Positions 27,912 to 38,592 are shown, counted from the stretch's first letter. The stretch is 64,000 nucleotides of DNA from Hyunsoonleella jejuensis (GCF_900111025.1 NZ_FOFN01000003.1:372001-436000), one strand, 5' to 3'. A program made the numbers and translations. The notes: generated from the sequence alone by a model not told the origin.

Positions 27912-29337
27912 CGCAAGAATAGTGTTTGCATTACTATTTCTTGTTGCGTTTTCAGTGCAGGCACAAGAAATTATTGAAGATGAGTCGTCAGTTGACGCTA
28001 ATACAAAAGTACAAGAAAAAGCTCAAGATTCAACTAATGGTTTTAAACCAGTAAAAGTAGATGGTGTGGCTGGTGTAGTTGGTGATTACATCGTTTTAAA
28101 CTCTGATATTGATAAAGAGTTTTTACAACTACAGGCATCGGGAGTTGATACTAAAAATATTACCAGATGTCAGCTTTTCGGTAAACTTTTAGAGAATAAA
28201 TTGTACGCACACCATGCCATACAAGACAGTATTTTGGTGTCTGATGCCGAGGTGAGAAATAATGTAGATTATCAACTTCAGCAATTCCTAGGACAGGTTA
28301 ATGGAGATATGAATAGATTACTTCGAATCTATAATAAAGAAAATGAAGAAAGCCTTAGAGAAGAAATGTTTACAACCAACAAGGATATGATGTTGGCACA
28401 ACGCATGCAGGCAAAAGTTATTGAAGAGGTAGAGATTACGCCTGAAGAGGTAAGACAGTTTTTTAACAAAATTCCAAAGGAAGAAAGACCAAGTTTTGGA
28501 ACCGAATTAAAAGTGGCACAAATTGTAGTTGAGCCAAAAGTTTCAGACGCAGAAAAACAAAGGATAATAAACCAATTAAATCAATTTAAGGCCGATGTCG
28601 AGGAAAACGGTGCAAGTTTTCGGTCTAAAGTAATTTTATATGGTCAAGATCCTGGGATAAAACAATCGGGTTATAAATACACGTTAAACAGAAACAAACC
28701 TAGAATGGTAAAGGAGTTCAGGGAAGCGGCATTTTCGTTGCAAGAGGGTGAGGTATCTGAACCTTTTGAAACAGATTTTGGGTTTCATATTGTGTATGTA
28801 GAAAAAATAAGAGGACAAGAGTACGATGTTAGTCACGTACTTTTAATGCCTGAAGTGTCAGACGAGGCAAAACTGGAAGCTAAAGAAAAATTAGAAAAAG
28901 TAAGACAACAAATTTTAGACGGTGAAATTACATTTGCGGAAGCTGCTAAAGAAATTAGTGATGATGAGGTAACTAAATTTGACGGAGGCCAGTTGATTAA
29001 TCCAGAAACACAAGATTATAATTTTGAGCTGACACGAATGGATCCAGAATTATACGCTCAAATACAAGATTTAAAGGATGGTGAAGTAAGTCCTGTTTTA
29101 GGGGAGACTGACAGGTCTAACAAACTTAAATTTAAGATTTTAACAGTATCTGACAGAGTAGAAGATCATGATGCAGATTACGCGACTGATTTTTTAAAAA
29201 TAAAAGAATTAGCCTTAAACGAAAAGAAAATTAAAGCCATCGAAGATTGGCAGGAAGAAAAAATTGATGATACTTACATTAAAATTACTGGCAGTATGAG
29301 AGATTGTGAATTTTCTAGTAATTGGTTAAAAAAATAG
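27874..29337 (+). CDS. surA: SurA-like peptidyl-prolyl isomerase
   Basis: 487-residue periplasmic chaperone with a signal peptide (cleaved after FSVQAQ, about residue 31). The SurA N-domain starts near VDGVAGVVGDYIVLNSDID. Parvulin domain 1 spans about residues 205-295 (ELKVAQIVVEP ... FGFHIVYVEKI) and a second, weaker one about 300-410 (DVSHVLLMPEVSDEA). The gene symbol is by analogy; several paralogues exist in this phylum. Its start lies inside the upstream gene, and a TTG at 27895 is an alternative. Confidence 0.88.
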   Translation: MLLKIKNLKYITNARIVFALLFLVAFSVQAQEIIEDESSVDANTKVQEKAQDSTNGFKPVKVDGVAGVVGDYIVLNSDIDKEFLQLQASGVDTKNITRCQLFGKLLENKLYAHHAIQDSILVSDAEVRNNVDYQLQQFLGQVNGDMNRLLRIYNKENEESLREEMFTTNKDMMLAQRMQAKVIEEVEITPEEVRQFFNKIPKEERPSFGTELKVAQIVVEPKVSDAEKQRIINQLNQFKADVEENGASFRSKVILYGQDPGIKQSGYKYTLNRNKPRMVKEFREAAFSLQEGEVSEPFETDFGFHIVYVEKIRGQEYDVSHVLLMPEVSDEAKLEAKEKLEKVRQQILDGEITFAEAAKEISDDEVTKFDGGQLINPETQDYNFELTRMDPELYAQIQDLKDGEVSPVLGETDRSNKLKFKILTVSDRVEDHDADYATDFLKIKELALNEKKIKAIEDWQEEKIDDTYIKITGSMRDCEFSSNWLKK

Positions 29338-29343
29338 TAGTTT

Positions 29344-30297
29344 ATGTCTGATGTTGCTGCAGTAGAACAGTTTGTAAAAAAATATAAAGCTTTAAAACAA
29401 GAAATAGCCAAGGTAATTGTTGGACAAGACGAGGTAATAAACCAAATTTTAATTTCGGTTTTTTCAGGTGGCCACTCTTTGCTTATTGGTGTGCCTGGGT
29501 TGGCTAAAACGTTAATGGTAAATACAATAGCTCAAGCTTTAGGGCTAGATTTTAAGCGTATTCAGTTCACTCCAGATTTAATGCCAAGTGATATATTGGG
29601 AAGTGAAATTTTAGATGAAGACCGCCATTTTAAATTTGTAAAAGGACCCATTTTTGCAAACATTATATTAGCAGATGAAATAAATAGAACGCCGCCAAAA
29701 ACACAAGCCGCGTTACTAGAAGCAATGCAAGAACGGGCAATTACTGTAGCTGGACACCACTACAAATTAAGTTTGCCTTATTTTGTACTCGCAACTCAAA
29801 ACCCAATTGAGCAGGAAGGAACCTATCCGTTACCTGAAGCGCAGTTAGACCGTTTTATGTTTGCCATAAATCTAGAATACCCATCATTTAAAGAGGAAGT
29901 ACAAGTTGTAAAGGCAACCACAAATGATGAGAAAGTAGAGGTAAATGCTTTATTTTCTGCTGAGGAAATTTTGGAGTATCAGCATGTTATTAGAAGAATT
30001 CCTGTTGCTGATAATGTTATTGAATATGCAGTTGCTATGGTTGGGAAAACAAGGCCAGAAGGTACAGCCGCTCCAGAAATTGTAAAACAGTATATTGATT
30101 GGGGTGCAGGCCCAAGGGCATCACAAAACTTAATTTTAGCAGCAAAAACGCATGCCGCTATTAATGGGAAGTTCTCTCCAGATAACGAAGATGTACAAGC
30201 CGTGGCTACTAGCGTATTAAGGCACCGTATAATAAAAAACTATAAAGCAGAAGCCGAGGGTATTACTGAAAAACAGGTTATTAAAAGTTTGTTCTAA
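29344..30297 (+). CDS. MoxR-family AAA+ ATPase
   Basis: 317-residue MoxR ATPase. Walker A is GVPGLAKT (about residues 45-52), Walker B LADEINRTPP (about 110-119), sensor 1 ATQNP, and the C-terminal lid contains GAGPRASQNLI. MoxR proteins act as chaperones that mature partner proteins, often together with DUF58 and VWA genes. Those partners are not downstream here, where the next gene is on the opposite strand. The gene begins six bases after the surA stop. Confidence 0.93.
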   Translation: MSDVAAVEQFVKKYKALKQEIAKVIVGQDEVINQILISVFSGGHSLLIGVPGLAKTLMVNTIAQALGLDFKRIQFTPDLMPSDILGSEILDEDRHFKFVKGPIFANIILADEINRTPPKTQAALLEAMQERAITVAGHHYKLSLPYFVLATQNPIEQEGTYPLPEAQLDRFMFAINLEYPSFKEEVQVVKATTNDEKVEVNALFSAEEILEYQHVIRRIPVADNVIEYAVAMVGKTRPEGTAAPEIVKQYIDWGAGPRASQNLILAAKTHAAINGKFSPDNEDVQAVATSVLRHRIIKNYKAEAEGITEKQVIKSLF

Positions 30298-30314
30298 TGT
30301 TTTAGTTATTTCTG

Positions 30315-30339
30315 TTTCAAACTGACCACAGTCGAAACA
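30315..30339. repeat. Dispersed TTCGAC-type short repeat, copy 1
   Basis: The minus strand reads TTTCGACTGTGGTCAGTTTG. It is a variant of the CTTCGACnnnnnTCAG motif also found at 34672, 49874 and 50640. It lies between convergent genes. Confidence 0.4.
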
Positions 30340-30340
30340 T

Positions 30341-30362
30341 AGTACAAAAATTATTTTGTACT
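30341..30362. terminator. Inverted repeat between convergent genes
   Basis: AGTACAAAA / TTTTGTACT palindrome spanning the stop codon of the minus-strand membrane protein gene. It could act as a terminator in both directions. Confidence 0.35.
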
Positions 30363-32033
30363 CACTTTTGAAGAAATAAACCCATCTCGCAAATCGTCTG
30401 TTCTTAGCTGAGGTACCAAATGATAATATTTTTTAATATATTCCACCTGCTGTTTATTCACACAGGGTAAATCACCATTACCAGTGCCCCAAAAAAATAC
30501 ATCTTTACCAGGTGAATTAAATTCAAAACCACTGATAATTTCTTTAGAAAATGTAGTTTGTGTTTTTGTGTTTTCTTCAGGAACCATAATGTTTTTAAGT
30601 TTAAAATTACTCATAGACATTGCAAAGTTATTAGAGGTAAAGCTGTTTAAATCTATGGGAATAAAAATAGGAATAGCGCTTAATACCAATGACACATAAA
30701 TGATGTTTATACCTAATTTTCGAGATTTAAATACGTGAACAACTATTAAAAGTGAAAGGATCACGATAAAAACAAAGAAGAATCGGTACTGCGGCGAATT
30801 TAACCATACTACTACAAATTGTAAAACGGCTAACGTATAAATAACAAGCAATGGTTTTTTGTTTTTGCTTTTAATGATGCAAAACGGGAATACCATTAAT
30901 AACATCAAAAATACTTTATTAAATAGCCCATGAAGCTTTGGAATTTGCAACCAGTATTTTAGTTTTTCCACAAGGTTAAATTGTGAGACATCTATGTTGT
31001 TCATCCCAGATTGATAAGTGCCAGTTTTATAGAGTTGTAACAGCTCTGGTGGTAGCTTCCAATCTACATGTAAAATATCAAAAGCCGATATTGGATAAAG
31101 CAAATATCCAGAAAACGTATAGTTCTTTAGTAAAAACAGGCCAAAGACAAAAAGTGAGAGTATGGTATATTGTGGGATACTCGCCCTTAGAGTTTTGAAG
31201 TTGTTAAGGAAAAGCACAACGATCAAAATAGAGAGCACTACCATTGTTACTTTTACAAAACATAAAAAAAGAACCAAGCTAAATAGGATGTTGAATTTAG
31301 AGCTTGAAATATTAGCGTTATATAACAGGTATTCGTAAATCACATAGGGTGCTATTAAAAAGATGATTAAATCAGGAGAAGGGGCGTTTACAAATTGCAT
31401 AAAGAACAAACTGAATACGAGCACCAACCCTAAAAAATAATTATAATTATTAGGTGCCTCATTTAACTTTTCAACAAATAGAAAGCCTAAAACAACAAAA
31501 ATAAATCCGTTAATATCATTAAAAACATTGGATAGGAATGAAAAATTAAAACCTGCTTGCAAGGTGTGCCACGATGAATTCTGTCCTAAAAACAAGTGTA
31601 AATTTGCCAGTCCTTTAACATAGCCAAACTCATTAATCCATTTGATGGTTTGAATGTAATACGTCTCATTATCAATAAGATAAGGTTTAGTGGCACTTTG
31701 GGCTAATACCAAAATAAACAGCAAGATGAATATTAGTTTATTTTGAATTTTGAACGACCTAAATGTATTTTTAAATTTATTTAAGAATGCAATAGCTGCT
31801 TTCCTAAACATAAATGTCATGAAAATGTTCAATATCAAAATACCAATATAGTATTCAATATTAATTCTTATGAAGAAGGCAAATACACTGGTAAGTAAAG
31901 TATAAAGGAAAAGCCCTAGTATTTGATGTATTGCAATGTGGCAGTCATCAATCTTGAAGAGTTTACGAAAGACAACTCCAAAATTGAAACATGTTAGGGC
32001 AATGTAAACCCAGCTTAAAAGAATTAAAAGCAT
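30351..32033 (-). CDS. Large polytopic membrane protein (LIC_10190-like)
   Basis: 560 residues with about 12-14 hydrophobic segments and an N-terminal membrane segment rather than a cleaved signal. A luminal-type loop with YLIDNETYYIQTIKWIN and NSSWHTL near residues 118-155 resembles the acceptor loop of GT-C-like membrane glycosyltransferases and of LIC_10190-family proteins. The soluble C-terminal tail (about 490-560) is unremarkable. Lipid- or sugar-transfer activity is inference only. Monocistronic, convergent with the MoxR gene. Confidence 0.65.
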   Translation of the reverse strand: MLLILLSWVYIALTCFNFGVVFRKLFKIDDCHIAIHQILGLFLYTLLTSVFAFFIRINIEYYIGILILNIFMTFMFRKAAIAFLNKFKNTFRSFKIQNKLIFILLFILVLAQSATKPYLIDNETYYIQTIKWINEFGYVKGLANLHLFLGQNSSWHTLQAGFNFSFLSNVFNDINGFIFVVLGFLFVEKLNEAPNNYNYFLGLVLVFSLFFMQFVNAPSPDLIIFLIAPYVIYEYLLYNANISSSKFNILFSLVLFLCFVKVTMVVLSILIVVLFLNNFKTLRASIPQYTILSLFVFGLFLLKNYTFSGYLLYPISAFDILHVDWKLPPELLQLYKTGTYQSGMNNIDVSQFNLVEKLKYWLQIPKLHGLFNKVFLMLLMVFPFCIIKSKNKKPLLVIYTLAVLQFVVVWLNSPQYRFFFVFIVILSLLIVVHVFKSRKLGINIIYVSLVLSAIPIFIPIDLNSFTSNNFAMSMSNFKLKNIMVPEENTKTQTTFSKEIISGFEFNSPGKDVFFWGTGNGDLPCVNKQQVEYIKKYYHLVPQLRTDDLRDGFISSKVSTK

Positions 32034-32267
32034 TTAGTTTTGTTTCGTATGTTTCAAAGGTATTGATAAATGGTAAATTCAGAATTATTAATTCATTAGA
32101 AATAGTTAATTCCGACTAAAAAAAATACAATCATTTGCATTTAAAATAACGTAATAGTAAATAAGTATCTTAAGTATTAGTAATCGCAGCATAATTTTTA
32201 AATCTTTGTAATAATTTCGTATTTTGCGAGACTGTAAAACAATAACTAAAACCTTAAAAAATTTTAT

Positions 32268-34535
32268 ATGGCATTTGACATTGAGATGATAAAAGGAGTT
32301 TACTCCACAATGGCAGAGCGAGTGGATAAAGCACGCGAAGTTGTTGGAAAGCCGTTGACGCTTTCTGAAAAAATATTATATAATCACTTATGGGATGGGA
32401 ACCCTACCAAGGCATTTGTAAGAGGAAAGGATTATGTTGATTTTGCTCCTGATAGAATCGCATGTCAAGATGCTACCGCTCAAATGGCGCTTTTGCAGTT
32501 TATGCAAGCGGGAAAAAGTAAAGTTGCAGTACCTACTACGGTACATTGTGACCACTTAATTCAAGCTAAAGAAGGTGCCGCAACTGATTTAAAACATGCA
32601 AACTCAGTAAGTAGTGAAGTATTTGATTTTTTAGAATCTGTATCAAATAAATACGGTATCGGATTTTGGAAACCCGGAGCAGGAATTATTCACCAAGTAG
32701 TTTTAGAAAACTATGCGTTCCCTGGCGGAATGATGATTGGTACAGATTCTCATACTGTAAACGCTGGTGGTTTAGGTATGGTAGCTATTGGTGTTGGTGG
32801 TGCCGATGCAGTTGATGTAATGGCAGGTATGGCATGGGAATTAAAATTCCCTAAATTAATCGGTGTGAGATTAACTGGAAAATTATCTGGTTGGACTGCG
32901 CCGAAAGATGTGATTTTAAAAGTTGCTGAAATTCTTACCGTAAAAGGTGGAACAGGAGCAATTGTTGAATATTTTGGTCCTGGTGCCTTATCAATGTCTT
33001 GTACTGGAAAAGGAACCATTTGTAACATGGGAGCTGAAATTGGAGCTACTACTTCAACATTTGGGTATGATGATTCAATGGAGCGCTATTTACGCGCTAC
33101 CGATAGGGAAGATGTTGCTGATGCTGCTAACAAAGTAAAAGCGCATTTAACTGCAGATCCTGAAGTATATGAAAATCCAGAGCAGTATTTTGATCAAGTG
33201 ATTGAAATTAACTTATCGGAATTAGGACCATTACTAAACGGACCATTCACTCCAGATTTATCTACGGCTGTGGGTTCTGAAATGACTGAAAAGGCTAAAG
33301 CCAATGATTGGCCGATAAAAGTAGAATGGGGATTGATTGGATCTTGTACAAACTCCTCATATGAAGATTTATCAAGGGCTTCTTCTATTGCGCAACAGGC
33401 TTTAGATAAAGGTTTAAAAACTAAGGCAGAATTTGGTATTAATCCAGGTTCAGAGCAAGTACGTTATACAGCAGAACGCGATGGCATTCTTCAAGTATTT
33501 GAAAAACTAGATGCTAAAATATTTACGAACGCTTGTGGCCCATGTATTGGGCAATGGGCAAGATATTCAGATCCAAAAAATGCACCAAAAAATAGTATAG
33601 TGCATTCATTTAATAGAAACTTTGCGAAACGTGCGGATGGAAATCCAAACACGCACGCTTTTGTAGCGTCTCCAGAATTAACTGCGGCAATTGCCATTGC
33701 TGGTCGTTTAGATTTTAATCCGTTAACGGATACCTTAATTAACGAAAATGGCGAAGAAGTAATGTTAGACGAACCAACAGGATGGGAATTGCCACCTAAA
33801 GGTTTTGATGTAAAAGATAACGGTTATCTTGCTCCAGAAGCTGATGGAAGTCATGTAAATGTAGTAGTGAAAGATGATTCTGAACGTTTACAATTATTAA
33901 CACCATTTGAACCTCTTGGAGCTACAATCACAGGAGCTAAATTATTAATTAAAGCTTTTGGAAAATGTACTACAGACCATATTTCTATGGCTGGACCGTG
34001 GTTACGTTTTAGAGGGCATTTAGATAATATTGCGAATAACACCTTAATAGGTGCTGTAAACGCTTTTAACAAGAAGACAAACTTTGTTAAAAACCAATTA
34101 ACTGGTGAGTATGGGGGTGTGCCAGATGTACAGCGTCAATACAAAGCAAAAGGTATTAAAACAATAGTTGTAGGAGACCATAACTACGGCGAAGGTTCTT
34201 CTAGAGAGCACGCAGCGATGCAGCCACGTCATTTAGGTGTTGCGGCAGTAATCGTAAAATCATTTGCACGTATCCACGAAACAAACTTGAAGAAACAAGG
34301 GATGTTAGGTTTAACGTTCGCTAATGAAGCAGATTACGATTTAATTCAAGAAGACGATACCTTCAACTTTCTAGATTTAAATGAGTTTGCTCCAGATAAG
34401 CAATTAACCTTAGAAGCAGTGCATGCCGATGGCAGTAAAGATGTAATCAAGCTAAATCACACATACAATAATGCGCAAATTGCATGGTATAATGAAGGTT
34501 CAGCGCTTAATTTAATTAAAAAACAAAACGCTTAA
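32268..34535 (+). CDS. acnA: Aconitate hydratase
   Basis: 755-residue aconitase of the mitochondrial type, converting citrate to isocitrate in the TCA cycle. The three [4Fe-4S] ligands are visible: Cys360 (IGSCTNSS), Cys423 and Cys426 ([10 protein letters not shown]). The C-terminal swivel domain contains [15 protein letters not shown]. Monocistronic, with its own terminator. The start fits [15 protein letters not shown]. Confidence 0.97.
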   Translation: MAFDIEMIKGVYSTMAERVDKAREVVGKPLTLSEKILYNHLWDGNPTKAFVRGKDYVDFAPDRIACQDATAQMALLQFMQAGKSKVAVPTTVHCDHLIQAKEGAATDLKHANSVSSEVFDFLESVSNKYGIGFWKPGAGIIHQVVLENYAFPGGMMIGTDSHTVNAGGLGMVAIGVGGADAVDVMAGMAWELKFPKLIGVRLTGKLSGWTAPKDVILKVAEILTVKGGTGAIVEYFGPGALSMSCTGKGTICNMGAEIGATTSTFGYDDSMERYLRATDREDVADAANKVKAHLTADPEVYENPEQYFDQVIEINLSELGPLLNGPFTPDLSTAVGSEMTEKAKANDWPIKVEWGLIGSCTNSSYEDLSRASSIAQQALDKGLKTKAEFGINPGSEQVRYTAERDGILQVFEKLDAKIFTNACGPCIGQWARYSDPKNAPKNSIVHSFNRNFAKRADGNPNTHAFVASPELTAAIAIAGRLDFNPLTDTLINENGEEVMLDEPTGWELPPKGFDVKDNGYLAPEADGSHVNVVVKDDSERLQLLTPFEPLGATITGAKLLIKAFGKCTTDHISMAGPWLRFRGHLDNIANNTLIGAVNAFNKKTNFVKNQLTGEYGGVPDVQRQYKAKGIKTIVVGDHNYGEGSSREHAAMQPRHLGVAAVIVKSFARIHETNLKKQGMLGLTFANEADYDLIQEDDTFNFLDLNEFAPDKQLTLEAVHADGSKDVIKLNHTYNNAQIAWYNEGSALNLIKKQNA

Positions 34536-34555
34536 TTTTTAAGTAATTATAATTT

Positions 34556-34586
34556 AAAAATCCAGTCTGTAAAGGCTGGATTTTTT
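34556..34586 (+). terminator. Rho-independent terminator of acnA
   Basis: TCCAGTC pairs with GGCTGGA (one wobble), six-base loop, flanked by A5 and T6. Confidence 0.85.
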
Positions 34587-34671
34587 GTTTTAAATAGTTG
34601 GTCGTTTCTCTCCCAAGGTCTGGTCGGGCTTGCATTACTCAATGCCACCTTCGCTGGGGATTTCATACATG

Positions 34672-34698
34672 TTGCCTGAACTGAACGCAGTCGAAGCA
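34672..34698. repeat. Dispersed TTCGAC-type short repeat, copy 2
   Basis: The minus strand reads CTTCGACTGCGTTCAGTTCAG, a member of the same short motif family as at 30315, 49874 and 50640. The surrounding 34590-34700 is richer in G+C than the flanks and codes for nothing I recognise. Confidence 0.45.
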
Positions 34699-34797
34699 TT
34701 AAATCCCTCAGATTAATAAAACCTACATCTTTGATTAAGCTCATAACTTTTTAATATTAAACTTTGAACTTTAAACTTAGAGTTTGATATTTGTTTC

Positions 34798-36153
34798 ATG
34801 AACGTACATTTTATAGCTATAGGTGGTGCGGCAATGCATAATTTGGCGCTGGCATTACATAATAAAGGTTATCAGGTAACTGGAAGCGACGATACCATTT
34901 TTGAACCCTCAAAATCTCGATTGGAAGCTAAAGGTCTATTACCTGAATCTTTCGGTTGGTACCCAGAAAAAATTACTTCAAGTTTAGATGCTATAGTCTT
35001 AGGGATGCACGCTAAAGAAGATAATCCAGAGTTGTTGAAAGCTCAAGAATTAGGACTAACGATTTATAGCTATCCTGAATTTTTGTACGAACAATCCAAA
35101 CACAAAACCCGAGTAGTTATTGGTGGAAGTCATGGGAAAACTACAATTACTTCCATGATTTTACATGTAATGCATTATCACGACAAGGATGTAGACTATA
35201 TGGTAGGTGCACAATTAGAAGGTTTTTATGTAATGGTAAAACTTACGGAGGACAATGATTTTATAGTTTTAGAAGGTGATGAATATTTGAGTTCTCCTAT
35301 TGATAGACGGCCAAAATTTCATCTGTACAAACCAAATATAGCATTGTTAAGCGGTATTGCTTGGGATCATATTAACGTTTTTCCAACCTATGAAAACTAT
35401 GTAGAGCAGTTTAGCATTTTTGTGGATTCCATAATATCCGGAGGAAGTATCAATTATAATGAAGAAGATCCAGAGGTGAAACGTGTTGTTGAGGCTAGTG
35501 ATAATACCATTAGAAAATTACCATACCAAACACCAGCGTATAGGGTTGAAAACGGACAAACACTTTTAGAAACACCAGAAGGTGATTTGCCAATAGAAGT
35601 GTTTGGAAAACACAACTTGAATAACTTGGCAGGCGCTAAATGGATTTGCCAGCATATGGGTATTGATGAAGATGATTTTTACGAAGCCATTTCAACTTTT
35701 AAAGGTGCTAGTAAGCGTTTGGAAAGAATAGCTGAAAGTACAACCAGTGTGGCATATAAGGATTTTGCTCATTCACCTAGTAAAGTAAAAGCTACAACCA
35801 ATGCTGTAAAAGAACAATACCAAAATAGAACCTTAGTAGCATGTTTGGAGCTGCATACCTACAGTAGTTTAAATGCTGAATTTTTAAAAGAATATAAAAG
35901 CGCATTAGATGCTGCCGATGTAGCTGTTGTATTTTATTCACCGCACGCTGTAGAAATTAAAAAATTGGAAGAGGTTACGCTTGAGCAAATCGCTGAAGCC
36001 TTTCAACGTAAAGATTTAATTATTTATACAAATCCAGACGATTTTAAAAACTTTCTCTTTTCGCAAAACTTCGATAATAAGGCATTGTTGTTAATGAGTT
36101 CTGGGAATTATGGTGGGCTGGATTTTGATGCTGTTAAAAAGCTAATTGAATAA
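34798..36153 (+). CDS. mpl: UDP-N-acetylmuramate:L-Ala-gamma-D-Glu-meso-DAP ligase
   Basis: 451-residue Mur ligase of the Mpl type, which reattaches the murein tripeptide to UDP-MurNAc in peptidoglycan recycling. N-terminal Rossmann motif HFIAIGGAAMHNLA; ATP loop GGSHGKTT (residues 109-116); LEGDEYLSS and the C-terminal segment KDFAHSPSKVKAT are typical of Mpl. Cytoplasmic. It stands alone, convergent with the dienelactone hydrolase gene two bases away. Confidence 0.93.
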   Translation: MNVHFIAIGGAAMHNLALALHNKGYQVTGSDDTIFEPSKSRLEAKGLLPESFGWYPEKITSSLDAIVLGMHAKEDNPELLKAQELGLTIYSYPEFLYEQSKHKTRVVIGGSHGKTTITSMILHVMHYHDKDVDYMVGAQLEGFYVMVKLTEDNDFIVLEGDEYLSSPIDRRPKFHLYKPNIALLSGIAWDHINVFPTYENYVEQFSIFVDSIISGGSINYNEEDPEVKRVVEASDNTIRKLPYQTPAYRVENGQTLLETPEGDLPIEVFGKHNLNNLAGAKWICQHMGIDEDDFYEAISTFKGASKRLERIAESTTSVAYKDFAHSPSKVKATTNAVKEQYQNRTLVACLELHTYSSLNAEFLKEYKSALDAADVAVVFYSPHAVEIKKLEEVTLEQIAEAFQRKDLIIYTNPDDFKNFLFSQNFDNKALLLMSSGNYGGLDFDAVKKLIE

Positions 36154-36155
36154 GA

Positions 36156-37040
36156 TTATTTTAACTTTTCGTTAAAAAAAGTAATCGTTCTCTCCCACGC
36201 TAAAGCAGCAGCTGCTTCATCAAATCGAGGTGTACTATTATTATGGAATCCATGATTAACACCTGGATAAAAATAAGCTTCGTATAGTTTATTGTCTGCC
36301 TTAAGAGCAGCTTCGTAATCTGGCCAACCGGCGTTTACGCGTTTATCTAACTCGGCAAAATGTAACAAAAGTGGTGCTTGTATTTTTGTAACATCCTCAT
36401 CTGAAGGTTGGCTGCCATAAAAAGGAACAGCAGCTTTTAAATCTGGTACTTTAACAGCCATCATATTAGAAATCCATCCACCAAAACAAAATCCTACTAC
36501 ACCAATATTGCCATTACAGTTTTTGTGTTTTTTTAAATAATTAAATGCAGCAACAAAATCTTCTAGCATTTCTTGTTTATCACGTTGTCGTTGTAATGTT
36601 CGGCCCTCATCATCATTTCCTGGATAACCACCTAGAGGAGAAAGTGCGTCAGGAGCTAAACTAATAAAACCTTCAAGAGCAGCACGTCTACCCACATCCT
36701 CAATATAAGGATTTAAACCTCTGTTCTCATGCACAACTATTATACCCGGTAGTTTTTTAGGTCGTTTAGGTTTAGATAATAGTCCTTTAATAGAACCGCC
36801 ACCTTTTGGAGAATCGTACGTTATATAATCAGAATCCAATCGTTTATCATTAGGTTGAACCACTAAATTTTCAAGGTAATTAGGAGTAATAAAACTAAGT
36901 AAAGACGTTACTGTAATGCTACCAATGGCATATAGCGACAGCTTTTCCATAAACTGTCTACGATCTAATTTATTATGTGCATAATCATCATATAGGTCGA
37001 AAACTTCCTGTTTAATATCTTCTTTTTTAAGTGGTTTCAT
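36156..37040 (-). CDS. Dienelactone hydrolase family protein
   Basis: 294-residue alpha/beta hydrolase. The catalytic triad fits Cys185 (GFCFGG), Asp232 (ELDKRV) and His263 (VNHGFH). The N-terminus is unusual for a plain dienelactone hydrolase: DRRQFMEKL (Arg27-Arg28) followed by a hydrophobic stretch looks like a twin-arginine export signal, so the enzyme may be periplasmic. Natural substrate unknown. No aromatic-degradation genes are nearby. Confidence 0.88.
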   Translation of the reverse strand: MKPLKKEDIKQEVFDLYDDYAHNKLDRRQFMEKLSLYAIGSITVTSLLSFITPNYLENLVVQPNDKRLDSDYITYDSPKGGGSIKGLLSKPKRPKKLPGIIVVHENRGLNPYIEDVGRRAALEGFISLAPDALSPLGGYPGNDDEGRTLQRQRDKQEMLEDFVAAFNYLKKHKNCNGNIGVVGFCFGGWISNMMAVKVPDLKAAVPFYGSQPSDEDVTKIQAPLLLHFAELDKRVNAGWPDYEAALKADNKLYEAYFYPGVNHGFHNNSTPRFDEAAAALAWERTITFFNEKLK

Positions 37041-37141
37041 AAAACTCTATGTTTATAAGGTGATATTTTTTGAAGTGTTATTTACAATTGAATGAGTAAT
37101 TTACAATAAAAAAACTGTTTTAAAGTGTAACAAGCTTGACT

Positions 37142-38215
37142 TTAACGCTCTTTAAAATCTACCAATAGTCCTTCATAAACCCATTTAGCCAAAGCTTCCC
37201 TGTTTTCATAATTAAGAATACGTCTTTGGTCTATTTTGTTTTTAATATTTCCTAATTCAATGTATACCATTGCGGGCAAGGTGTTTTTAATTACATATAA
37301 ACTACGTGAACTTACGGTCCCAGAATAGGTGCGGTTTGGTTGGTGTTTTGCGTATTTCTGTTTAAATGCGTTGTGAATATTTAATGCTAATGTCTTCCCA
37401 CTATTACTTTTATGGTCATGATAAAAGAATACATCAATATTTTTTCCTTTACTTCGGCTATCAATATGTGTAACAATCAACCTTTGGTAAGCACCTTTAT
37501 GTTTTAAATACAATTTGTTTACTGCCTTTGTACGCTCACGAAGTCGTAGTTTTTGGCTTCTAGAAATCGGGTTGTCGGGATAATAGGTTTCATCATAATC
37601 TACTTCCAGCACTTTTTTATCTCTTATGCCATCATTATGGTCTTTTATAATAACGTAAACCTTCGCGCCGTTTGCCATAAGTTTACGTGCCAATCTTAGG
37701 GTAACATCGTAGGCATACTCGTCTTCAGAAATAAGATTGCCACTATACATTTCAATAGCACCAGGATCGGGTCCACCATGTCCAGAAATTAAATAGTAAA
37801 TAGCACCGTTTAGTATGTCACTCTCTTTTATAATATTTTCATATGCTTTTCCAAAAATTGAAAATTTTATAGTTTCTTTTTTAGTAGTAGTAATAGTATC
37901 TATTGGTTGTGATTGTATAGAAGGAACCGGGATACTATCTGTTATACCATAATTATCGAGTATGGGTAATGTGTCTTGGTCTTGTTTAGGAAGAAGGTAT
38001 GTTTTTCCTAGCAGTAAGGCGTTATTATTTTTTAACCTGTCTTTGTTTAACTCAATAAACATTGAATAATATTTGGTTGGCTCTAAACCATGCTTACGTA
38101 ATAGTGAATATATGCCATCTCCTTTTTCACTCATCACTTCCTTACCTGATGTTTGGGTAATCCCGTTAAATACCGTTAAAGAAGTAACAAATAAGGCAAT
38201 TAGTTTTTTGTGCAT
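37142..38215 (-). CDS. N-acetylmuramoyl-L-alanine amidase (Amidase_3)
   Basis: 357-residue exported zinc amidase cleaving peptide stems from peptidoglycan. Signal peptide to about residue 20. Residues 25-75 (GDGIYSLLRKHGL ... NALLLGKTYLLP) look like a single LysM-like wall-binding segment. The Amidase_3 domain follows: LISGHGGPDPGAI with the first zinc His, IVTHIDS with a second, and YIELGNIKN with the catalytic Glu. It lies downstream of the psd/ACBP operon and may be a separate unit. Confidence 0.85.
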   Translation of the reverse strand: MHKKLIALFVTSLTVFNGITQTSGKEVMSEKGDGIYSLLRKHGLEPTKYYSMFIELNKDRLKNNNALLLGKTYLLPKQDQDTLPILDNYGITDSIPVPSIQSQPIDTITTTKKETIKFSIFGKAYENIIKESDILNGAIYYLISGHGGPDPGAIEMYSGNLISEDEYAYDVTLRLARKLMANGAKVYVIIKDHNDGIRDKKVLEVDYDETYYPDNPISRSQKLRLRERTKAVNKLYLKHKGAYQRLIVTHIDSRSKGKNIDVFFYHDHKSNSGKTLALNIHNAFKQKYAKHQPNRTYSGTVSSRSLYVIKNTLPAMVYIELGNIKNKIDQRRILNYENREALAKWVYEGLLVDFKER

Positions 38216-38325
38216 TAGGAGTAATAAGTTGTTTTTTACTTCAATGCAAACGAAATTTAAGAGAGTTTATTCTAAGATGTGCTTTGAAAAGGCAAGAATG
38301 GCTTGTTATAGAAGTTGGATTTGAC

Positions 38326-38592
38326 TTATTTACGATATAGAAAATATTGATTTACCAAGTCTATATAGGCTTGTTTTGCTTCATCCTCTGAGATATCCTT
38401 AACCTGAAATAATGCGTTGGTTTTAAAGGCATTAATGATGGGTTTTTTGCTTCGCGGTTTACCATAATCATTAGTTGCCTTTTTGTAATAAGCATAAAGC
38501 TTTAAAAGGGTGTCAGCAGGAAAAGGCTCTGTGTGAGCATTAACTCGCGCTACCGCTTCCTCAAAGATTTTATTTAAAGAAGTATCACTCAT
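38326..38592 (-). CDS. Acyl-CoA-binding protein
   Basis: 88-residue acyl-CoA-binding protein. The four-helix ACBP pattern is visible: FEEAVARVNAH, LLKLYAYYKKATNDYGKP (the acyl-CoA contact motif YxxYKQAT) and EDEAKQAYIDLVNQYF. It binds medium- to long-chain acyl-CoA in the cytoplasm. Its start overlaps the psd stop by eight bases, which places it in the phospholipid operon. Confidence 0.88.
   Translation of the reverse strand: MSDTSLNKIFEEAVARVNAHTEPFPADTLLKLYAYYKKATNDYGKPRSKKPIINAFKTNALFQVKDISEDEAKQAYIDLVNQYFLYRK

Noticed and set aside
34547-34744. 65-residue minus-strand frame between acnA and mpl
   Set aside because: It covers the acnA terminator and a short dispersed repeat, has no family resemblance, and looks like a chance frame.
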